DNA from: an uncultured Eubacterium sp.
Lineage (GTDB): Bacteria; Bacillota; Clostridia; Peptostreptococcales; Anaerovoracaceae
Reading direction: 5' to 3'
Assembly: GCA_937894585.1 (NCBI GenBank)
Contig: CALBGO010000105.1
Span: forward strand, 1-6,122
DNA length: 6,122 bases
Shown here: positions 1 through 4,838 of the stretch, piece after piece
Layout of the letters: each line of letters opens with the position of its first letter
How positions within the stretch are numbered: position 1 is the first letter of the stretch
Notes under the pieces: generated by a model
What the model was told of the DNA's origin: nothing
Database searches by the model: none
Seen by the model: the letters and a program-made list of their open reading frames with translations, nothing else
Program-made: the position numbers and the translations under genes

Positions 1-27
1 AACTTTTTTTAAATATTTCCCAATTTA

Positions 28-106
28 CTATTGACTATTCATAGTTGGTCTCCTCTACTATTATAACTGTGATCTTCTGCACGCACCAGTCCCGTAAAAA
101 TTTATT
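28..106 (-). other. Downstream flank of the GRE gene with an orphan ribosome binding site
   Basis: No convincing gene or GC-rich terminator is visible after the GRE stop. On the minus strand a strong AGAGGAG (56-50) precedes, by 7 nt, an ATG (42-40) that opens only M-N-S-Q before TAG (30-28). A perfect TATAAT (65-60) lies just upstream, but without a convincing -35 and too close to the Shine-Dalgarno site for a normal leader. It may be the remnant or frameshifted start of a former third operon gene, or chance. Confidence 0.3.
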
Positions 107-2464
107 TTACAGAGACTGCTGCAAGGTTCTTGCAATAATATTATCCTGAATATCCTTTTCCAGCTCAACAAAATAAGCTGAATAACCTGCTACTCTAACT
201 AGAATGTTACGATATTTCTGTGGTTCTTTCTGTGCTGCAAGCAGGGTTTCATTATCCACTACATTAAGCTGAATATGCTGTCCGTGCTGTCCATCAAAGT
301 AGGTACGGATCACAGTTTCAATAATATCAAGACCCTTATCACCCTTTACAATAGCCGGATCAAACCTCTGATTTACCAGTACACCGCTCTGTGCAATTAA
401 AGGATCGATTCTTCCCAGAGATTTTACGACAGCAGTCGGACCGTTGACATCCATACCGATCATTGGAGATGCATTATCTGCCAGCGCCGTATATGCCTTC
501 CGTCCATCAGGAAGCGCTCCAATCAGCTGTCCCAGCACTACATTATAAGACTGCGTGGAAATTACCATCGTGTATTTTCCATCACGGCCATCGGTATGTT
601 TACAGATTTGATCATTACAAAGCTTTGACAGCCAGTGCGCATATTCATCCACAGTCTCGATATCATTTCCATACTTTGGCGCTTTGTTTATCAGAAGCTG
701 GCGCATATTTTCTTTGCCCTCAAAATCTGAAGCTAGCAAATCCATCAATTCCGTCATAGTCAGATACTTTTTATTAAAGACGCACTCATCAATGGCCGCA
801 AGAGAATCCGCAATATTTGCAACTCCTGTGATTGCGATTGCAGAATATCGATGATCTGCCCCTCGTCTCTGCAGAACTTCTCCCTTTTCAATGCAGCTGT
901 GCGTAAAACAGGAACCGGTGATAGTAGGTGCTGTCCACGCATGGCATGATACAATCCTGTCAAACAGAGTCACAAATTTATCCATAAAGTAATCCTGCTG
1001 CACTTCATAAGCGTCCATCAACTGTTTTACAGAGGTAAAGTTTCTAACATCACCGGTTTTCGGACCTACCTGTTTTCCTGTCAGCGGATCTACTCCGTCA
1101 TTTAAGGTAATTTCAAAAACCTTACTTGGATTAAAATAACCTGCATTAGACTGGAAATCAGTGATGCCCGGAACACTTGGCTCGATACAGCCGCAAATTC
1201 CCCAGTTTCTTGCCTCCTCCAGACTATGTCCCAGTGACAGCAAATGTGAAATATTCGTACTGTCATTGAAAAACGCCGGATGACTTCCGCCCTTTCTGGC
1301 AACGGAAAGAGCAAGCCTGAAAGTCTCTTCGTCTACACCATCATGATACCGGAACGATACACAAGGTTCCTTCGTCTGTAAATCTTCCATGCAGTGGAGA
1401 ATCAATCTGGTCAGGTCATTACAGCCGTCACTTCCATCCGGCAGCACACCGCCGATCATCATATGGATCCATAACGGACAACCCGGATATGCAATAGATT
1501 CTCTGGTAGTACGCACTTCCCACATTTCTGCAACCTTCAGCTTAAACTCATGGATCAGATCTGCAAGAAATGCTTCTTCCACACCATTTTCCAAATCCTG
1601 TCTATAAAATGGATACATATACTGGTCAAACCTGCCCAGACAGTTATCATTACTGTTATTTTCCATCATAATCGCAAGATGTGTGAACCATACAAACTGT
1701 GCAGCCTGATGAAAGTTTTGCGGTGCATATTCCGGTACGGTTCTGCAATTCTCCGCCATTGTCAGAAGCTGAAATTTTCTTTCTGTATCTTTGCACTCTG
1801 ACGCCATTTTTTCGGCCAGATCTGCATATCTGTGTGCAAAGCGGATAATCGCTTCCATGACAATAATCATCGCTTCCCAGGTATAGCGCTTTTCCATCTT
1901 TTCAATGGTCATATTACCCAGAGCTTCTATATTGGCTTTACACTGATCAATATACCAGCGATAGCCCTTCGTCACCATTTCATCATAACACGGCGCATGA
2001 TTCATGGTAGACTTATTAGATACACCTCTGGTAAAAATACCAATGTCCACCATTGTATCAATATCTTCCTCGGAAAGAGCTGCCGTCAGATCGCCGAATG
2101 CTCTACCTTCCCATTTTTTTACAATTTGTCTGAGCTCATCTTTTTCACCCGGCATAAACTGAAGATTGTCGGATTTTCTGGTATCCAGCTCTTCCAGGTC
2201 ATCACGAAGCCACGCAGTCATATCCGGATACAGCGGTGCCGCATGCAGTCTGGATGCCAGATGTCCCGCCAGAATAGAATCATCATCGATAAAAATCTTC
2301 TTATGATCTAAAACATAGGCAAATGCATTTGCCCTTCTCAGCCAGAACGGCTCCATAGACGGGTGTTCATAAAATTCCGTAACCAGTCTTGCTCTGTCAA
2401 GACAGATGGTAACCGGAGTATCTCTTACCTTTTCGCTTAATCTTTTAATTCTTTCGGAAATCAT
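107..2464 (-). CDS. Glycyl radical enzyme, 1,2-eliminase type (hydroxyproline dehydratase/lyase-like)
   Basis: A 785-residue cytoplasmic, oxygen-sensitive radical enzyme, full length for the HypD/glycerol dehydratase group. Seen: an N-terminal PFL-like barrel, the active-site loop GICGCIEPSVPG with thiyl Cys426 and general-base Glu428 (the Cys-x-Glu of eliminases), and the C-terminal glycyl radical motif RVAGYS with Gly760, followed by the usual tail of about 25 residues. By-eye alignment to C. difficile HypD, recalled from memory, pairs His156 with H160, Asp273 with D278 (a Ser in glycerol dehydratase) and Tyr443 of AGYFN with Y450. The pocket segment 323-339 (around AYPGCPLW) does not match the HypD YTDF segment. 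The start is fixed by a strong GGGAGGT site and the ATGA overlap with the activase gene. The adjacent epimerase gene suggests a hydroxyproline substrate: HypD-like dehydration or HplG-like C-N cleavage. The family is certain; the substrate is not. Confidence 0.93.
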   Translation of the reverse strand: MISERIKRLSEKVRDTPVTICLDRARLVTEFYEHPSMEPFWLRRANAFAYVLDHKKIFIDDDSILAGHLASRLHAAPLYPDMTAWLRDDLEELDTRKSDNLQFMPGEKDELRQIVKKWEGRAFGDLTAALSEEDIDTMVDIGIFTRGVSNKSTMNHAPCYDEMVTKGYRWYIDQCKANIEALGNMTIEKMEKRYTWEAMIIVMEAIIRFAHRYADLAEKMASECKDTERKFQLLTMAENCRTVPEYAPQNFHQAAQFVWFTHLAIMMENNSNDNCLGRFDQYMYPFYRQDLENGVEEAFLADLIHEFKLKVAEMWEVRTTRESIAYPGCPLWIHMMIGGVLPDGSDGCNDLTRLILHCMEDLQTKEPCVSFRYHDGVDEETFRLALSVARKGGSHPAFFNDSTNISHLLSLGHSLEEARNWGICGCIEPSVPGITDFQSNAGYFNPSKVFEITLNDGVDPLTGKQVGPKTGDVRNFTSVKQLMDAYEVQQDYFMDKFVTLFDRIVSCHAWTAPTITGSCFTHSCIEKGEVLQRRGADHRYSAIAITGVANIADSLAAIDECVFNKKYLTMTELMDLLASDFEGKENMRQLLINKAPKYGNDIETVDEYAHWLSKLCNDQICKHTDGRDGKYTMVISTQSYNVVLGQLIGALPDGRKAYTALADNASPMIGMDVNGPTAVVKSLGRIDPLIAQSGVLVNQRFDPAIVKGDKGLDIIETVIRTYFDGQHGQHIQLNVVDNETLLAAQKEPQKYRNILVRVAGYSAYFVELEKDIQDNIIARTLQQSL

Positions 2465-3381
2465 TTTACTACCTCCCTATTATTATTTTTCGTCCAAAAA
2501 CACTCTTTTTCATATGGTGCAAGCACACTGTTCGCCGCCTTTACCAATCTTCTCATAACTCCATCTTCCGGTGTTACTGCACCCATAAGCGCATAATCTC
2601 TGCCCAGCGCTTTATATTTAGATTCGCCAAAATTATGGTATGCCAAAAGCTCATATTCCTTCACAGAAGAAATCCTGCCGGCAAAAGCCGCAATTCCCTT
2701 AATGTTATCTTCTGTATCGGTCATACCCGGCACCACAGGTGTTCTAATTGTAATAGGAATTCCCTGCTCAGAAATCTTTCTGATATTATCAAAAATCAGC
2801 TCATTACCTGCACCCGTCAGCTCCTTATGTGCTTTTGAATCAATATGTTTAACATCAATAAACATAGAGTCTATATACGGCAGAGCACATTTAAAACTAT
2901 CGAAATCCGCATAACCGCAGCTCTCCACAACAACACTGATTCCATTTTTCCTGCACTTCTTTGCAATATCCGCAAGATATGCACCGTGTGTCAGCGGTTC
3001 TCCACCGGAGAAGGTCACCCCGCCCCCATACAGCTTATAAAACGGTTTGTCCTTTTCAATTTCTTTGTAAAGCTCCTGCAGAGAATATTCTCTGCCTACC
3101 ATTTTCTTGGACTCCGCATAACAAAGATCCACACACTTCATACATTTATCGCAAAGCGCTCTGTCAATAGTGCCATCCTCTCTAATTGCATTCTTTTGGC
3201 AGGCGTTTCGACAAAAGCCGCAGCCGATACACTTAGCAGGAGATTCCATAATCTCCACCTGATAGCTTTGGGATTCCGGATTTGCGCACCATTTGCATTT
3301 CAGCGGGCACCCCTTAAAAAAAACCAATGTCCGCAGCCCTTTTCCATCATGTATAGAACATTTTTGTATATTAAAAATCAC
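2461..3381 (-). CDS. Glycyl radical enzyme activating enzyme (radical SAM)
   Basis: A 306-residue activase that uses S-adenosylmethionine and a [4Fe-4S] cluster to abstract hydrogen from Gly760 of the adjacent enzyme. Seen in order: the family N-terminus FNIQKCSIHDGKGLRT; the radical-SAM CxxxCxxC at Cys25, Cys29 and Cys32 (GCPLKCKWC); a two-cluster ferredoxin insert with CxxCxxCxxxC at 51-61 and again at 77-87; and the SAM-binding GGEP at 126-129. Both extra clusters are complete, as in activases of HypD, glycerol dehydratase and choline lyase, and unlike the short PFL activase. The start is GTG (complement of 3379-3381), chosen because AAAGGAG lies 8 nt upstream and the family N-terminus begins there. 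It is the first gene of its operon, ahead of its substrate enzyme, and its TGA overlaps the next ATG, suggesting translational coupling. The activase role is near certain; specificity for this partner is inferred from position. Confidence 0.95.
   Translation of the reverse strand: MIFNIQKCSIHDGKGLRTLVFFKGCPLKCKWCANPESQSYQVEIMESPAKCIGCGFCRNACQKNAIREDGTIDRALCDKCMKCVDLCYAESKKMVGREYSLQELYKEIEKDKPFYKLYGGGVTFSGGEPLTHGAYLADIAKKCRKNGISVVVESCGYADFDSFKCALPYIDSMFIDVKHIDSKAHKELTGAGNELIFDNIRKISEQGIPITIRTPVVPGMTDTEDNIKGIAAFAGRISSVKEYELLAYHNFGESKYKALGRDYALMGAVTPEDGVMRRLVKAANSVLAPYEKECFWTKNNNREVVK
2471..2477 (-). promoter_or_regulatory. Ribosome binding site of the glycyl radical enzyme gene
   Basis: GGGAGGT on the minus strand lies 6 nt before the ATG at 2464-2462, inside the last codons of the activase gene. 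It is a strong Shine-Dalgarno match and fixes the start. Having its own strong site at a 4-bp overlap fits much higher output of the enzyme than of its catalytic activase. Confidence 0.85.
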
Positions 3382-3389
3382 AGCGGATG

Positions 3390-3396
3390 CTCCTTT
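3390..3396 (-). promoter_or_regulatory. Ribosome binding site of the activase gene (decides GTG start)
   Basis: AAAGGAG on the minus strand lies 8 nt upstream of the GTG at 3381-3379. No in-frame ATG lies nearby that would keep the conserved N-terminus, so GTG is the supported start. Confidence 0.8.
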
Positions 3397-3429
3397 CGGC
3401 CAAAATATTTTTTCTTTGCCTCAAGTAAA

Positions 3430-3446
3430 AGCAAATACTGTGCCAA
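3430..3446 (-). promoter_or_regulatory. Sigma-54 (-24/-12) promoter for the activase-GRE operon
   Basis: The minus strand reads TTGGCACAGTATTTGCT, matching the RpoN consensus YTGGCACG-N4-TTGCW at every conserved position except the last G of the -24 box. GG and GC are separated by exactly 10 nt. Transcription would start near 3419, leaving a leader of about 38 nt before the GTG of the activase, with the Shine-Dalgarno site inside it. No comparable sigma-70 pair was seen on this strand. Such promoters are silent without an ATP-using enhancer-binding protein. Confidence 0.85.
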
Positions 3447-3579
3447 CGGAAAAAGTTGCAGTTCTTCTTCTTTTTTGATAAAATCAATTAAAAATGTTTC
3501 CCAAAAACATATATTCTGCTGTCTTTTTATCTGCCGAAACTTTGAAAAAGCTAAAACCGCAGAGTTTTTTAAAAAATCG

Positions 3580-3595
3580 TGTCATATTTCGAACA
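3580..3595. promoter_or_regulatory. Putative enhancer (UAS) site 1, TGT-N10-ACA
   Basis: The sequence TGTCATATTTCGAACA fits TGT-N10-ACA, the form known for NifA upstream activator sites. The outer symmetry extends to GTGT/ACAC (3579-3596). It is centred about 178 bp upstream of the predicted rightward start and about 168 bp upstream of the leftward one, so it could serve both promoters. The cognate protein is unknown. Confidence 0.6.
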
Positions 3596-3651
3596 CATTG
3601 CCTTATAAATTCCGCTGCAATTACTTTATCTTTGTATAAATCTGCACGGAG

Positions 3652-3667
3652 TGTCATTTTCGATACA
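3652..3667. promoter_or_regulatory. Putative enhancer (UAS) site 2, TGT-N10-ACA
   Basis: The sequence TGTCATTTTCGATACA has the same outer triplets and N10 spacing as site 1 and shares GTGTCAT with it. Its centre is 72 bp from site 1 (about 7 helical turns) and about 106 bp upstream of the predicted rightward start, the usual distance for an enhancer-binding protein. Confidence 0.6.
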
Positions 3668-3688
3668 ATTTTTAATCAAAATCGTATC
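3662..3688. repeat. Imperfect inverted repeat joining UAS sites 2 and 3
   Basis: GATACAATTTT (3662-3672) and AAAATCGTATC (3678-3688) are 11-bp arms with one mismatch around a 5-nt centre TAATC. The arms cover the right half of site 2 and the left half of site 3. It could be a second operator in its own right or a by-product of two similar facing half-sites. Confidence 0.5.
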
Positions 3689-3700
3689 ATTTTTATTACA
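3685..3700. promoter_or_regulatory. Putative enhancer (UAS) site 3, degenerate TAT-N10-ACA
   Basis: The sequence TATCATTTTTATTACA has one change in the left triplet relative to sites 1 and 2 but keeps TCAT, the following T-rich core and the right ACA. Its centre is 33 bp from site 2 (about 3 turns), on the same helical face, and about 73 bp upstream of the predicted rightward start. It is probably a weaker cooperative site. Confidence 0.45.
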
Positions 3701-3739
3701 TTTTTAGTGAGTTTGCATAAAAACATGCCGGTTTTACTG

Positions 3740-3755
3740 TGGCATATTTTTTGCT
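3740..3755 (+). promoter_or_regulatory. Sigma-54 (-24/-12) promoter for the racemase-transporter operon
   Basis: TGGCATATTTTTTGCT matches TGGCACG-N4-TTGCW, with TGGCA and TTGCT intact and exactly 10 nt between GG and GC. The last two bases of the -24 box differ (TA for CG). The start would fall near 3766, about 51 nt before the TTG start of the racemase gene. The match is slightly weaker than the leftward promoter, but the symmetry of the arrangement supports it. Confidence 0.75.
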
Positions 3756-3800
3756 ATTACTATTGTACGAAAATCAAATTTACCGATTCAAAAATTCAAG

Positions 3801-3806
3801 AAAGGA
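3801..3806 (+). promoter_or_regulatory. Ribosome binding site of the racemase gene (decides TTG start)
   Basis: AAAGGA ends 10 nt before TTG at 3817. A second AAGGA (3811-3815) is too close to the TTG to serve it. The ATG at 3806 is out of frame and stops after four codons. The in-frame ATG at 3739 lies upstream of the predicted transcription start, so TTG is the best start. Confidence 0.65.
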
Positions 3807-3816
3807 TGCTAAGGAA

Positions 3817-4827
3817 TTGAAAGCAAAAAAAGTATTTAGAACTGTTGAAACCCACACTTTAGGACAGCCAACCCGCAATGTAGTAAGCGGATTTCGTCAT
3901 ATCCCGGGTAAAACCATGCAAGAAAAATTCGAATACATGCGTAAGAACGAAGACTGGTTCCGAAAAGTGCTCATGTTTGAACCTCGTGGCAGTGAAATTA
4001 TGTCCGGCACATTAATCACAGAGCCCTGTACGCCGGGAACCGATGTCGGTGTACTCTATTTTGAATCCAGCTGTTGGATGCCCATGTGCGGCCATGACAC
4101 CATGGGTGTAACTGTAGCTCTGATTGAGTCCGGCCTTGTAGATGTACAGGAGCCGATTACCTTCATAAAACTGGATACTCCCGCAGGTGTAGTGTCTGTA
4201 GAAGCAAAAGTCAACGACGGTGTTGTAGAGGAGGTTTCCTTCGTCAATGCACCTGCCATGGTTTTGAACCGCAGTGTTACAGTCAATACCGAAGAATTGG
4301 GTGAGCTGACTTTAGATATCAGCTGGGGCGGAAATGTATACGCAATCCTTCCCGCCGAAAAGGCCGGCCTTGATATCACCCCTGCAAACTGCAGTGAATT
4401 TATTCGCATTGCCCGTTCCCTTGCAGAAGACATTAACACACAGGTTAAAGTGCAGCATCCGGAACTGCCTTTTGTAGACAGCGTTACTCATGTAGAATTC
4501 TCCGGCCCTGCCAAAAGTCCTGATGCAGATATACAGAATATAGTTGTTGCCTTACCAAAAGTTATCGACCGCTCCCCATGCGGCACCGGAACTTCTGCCA
4601 AAGCAGCCCTCCTTTATGAAGAAGGCAAACTCAAAGTCGGTGAAAGCTTTATTCACGAAAGTGTCATCGGATCTAAATTCAAATGCGAAATCATAGGTGA
4701 AACTGAAATCGGAGGAAAAAAAGCCATCATTCCAAAAATAACCGGTAACGCCTGCGTCATAGGTTTTGCAACCTGGATTTTGGATCCGAAAGATCCGTTC
4801 CCCGAAGGGTTTCTCCTCGATGTATAA
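3817..4827 (+). CDS. Proline racemase / 4-hydroxyproline 2-epimerase family protein
   Basis: A 336-residue cytoplasmic cofactor-independent racemase, the normal family length. From the TTG start it begins MKAKKVFRTVETHTLGQPTR, matching the usual family N-terminus. Both catalytic cysteines are present: Cys91 in MPMCGHDTMG and Cys255 in DRSPCGTGTSAK. This argues for racemization or epimerization rather than the trans-3-hydroxyproline dehydratase branch, in which one cysteine is replaced. Much of the sequence resembles C. sticklandii proline racemase as I recall it (EPRG, TPAG, KITG, GF near the end). One oddity is Asp94 after MCGH, where Gly or Asn is usual in the carboxylate-binding loop. An in-frame extension back to 3739 would add a Leu-rich stretch and overlap the promoter, so it was rejected. 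Next to a GRE and a transporter, a hydroxyproline epimerase is more likely than a housekeeping proline racemase, but the two cannot be told apart by motif alone. Confidence 0.9.
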   Translation: MKAKKVFRTVETHTLGQPTRNVVSGFRHIPGKTMQEKFEYMRKNEDWFRKVLMFEPRGSEIMSGTLITEPCTPGTDVGVLYFESSCWMPMCGHDTMGVTVALIESGLVDVQEPITFIKLDTPAGVVSVEAKVNDGVVEEVSFVNAPAMVLNRSVTVNTEELGELTLDISWGGNVYAILPAEKAGLDITPANCSEFIRIARSLAEDINTQVKVQHPELPFVDSVTHVEFSGPAKSPDADIQNIVVALPKVIDRSPCGTGTSAKAALLYEEGKLKVGESFIHESVIGSKFKCEIIGETEIGGKKAIIPKITGNACVIGFATWILDPKDPFPEGFLLDV

Positions 4828-4830
4828 AGG
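4826..4830 (+). promoter_or_regulatory. Ribosome binding site of the MFS transporter gene
   Basis: AAAGG overlaps the racemase TAA stop and lies 8 nt before the ATG at 4839. The tight spacing indicates co-transcription and probably translational coupling of transporter to racemase. Confidence 0.65.
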
Positions 4831-4838
4831 TGTAACTT

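Larger units (their letters stand above)
3382..3816. other. Divergent control region between the two operons
   Basis: A 435-bp AT-rich spacer with no convincing gene. From left to right it holds the minus-strand activase leader, a leftward sigma-54 promoter (3430-3446), a small inverted repeat ATGTTT/AAACAT (3494-3510), a perfect A-T palindrome TTTTTTAAAAAA (3565-3576) that could bend the DNA, three TGT-N10-ACA type activator sites (3580-3700), a rightward sigma-54 promoter (3740-3755) and the racemase leader. This is the arrangement expected for enhancer-dependent control of two divergent operons. No enhancer-binding protein gene is in the window. Confidence 0.75.

Noticed and set aside
1832..2311. 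159-codon plus-strand frame opposite the GRE gene
   Set aside because: It lies wholly inside the GRE coding region on the other strand, with no family resemblance and no start signals.
107..2464. Pyruvate formate-lyase
   Set aside because: PFL uses an adjacent Cys-Cys pair. Here the loop is Cys-x-Glu-Pro of the eliminase type, and the activase carries the extra ferredoxin clusters absent from PFL activase.
3580..3595. GlnR/TnrA box
   Set aside because: The GlnR/TnrA consensus TGTNA-N7-TNACA is 17 bp. These sites are 16 bp between the outer triplet edges and lack the inner A and T at the required places.
2845..3639. 264-codon plus-strand frame opposite the activase gene
   Set aside because: It is antisense to a certain radical-SAM gene and runs through the leftward promoter. 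Its translation is rich in Cys, His and Phe with no recognisable domain and no ribosome binding site, as expected for a shadow frame.
3633..3648. Fourth possible activator site TGT-N10-ACG
   Set aside because: The right triplet is wrong, the inner bases do not share the TCAT core of the other three, and its centre is out of helical phase with site 2 (19 bp).
3733..3760. Sigma-70 type promoter TTTACT-N16-TATTAC before the racemase gene
   Set aside because: Both hexamers are weak (about 4 of 6) and overlap a sigma-54 element with correct spacing and intact core bases.
3494..3820. 108-codon plus-strand frame across the divergent spacer
   Set aside because: It has no Shine-Dalgarno site and overlaps all the activator sites and the rightward promoter. 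Its AT-driven composition (Ile, Phe, Lys, Asn) looks like chance in AT-rich DNA.
3817..4827. trans-3-hydroxy-L-proline dehydratase
   Set aside because: That branch of the proline racemase family lacks one catalytic cysteine; here both Cys91 and Cys255 are present.
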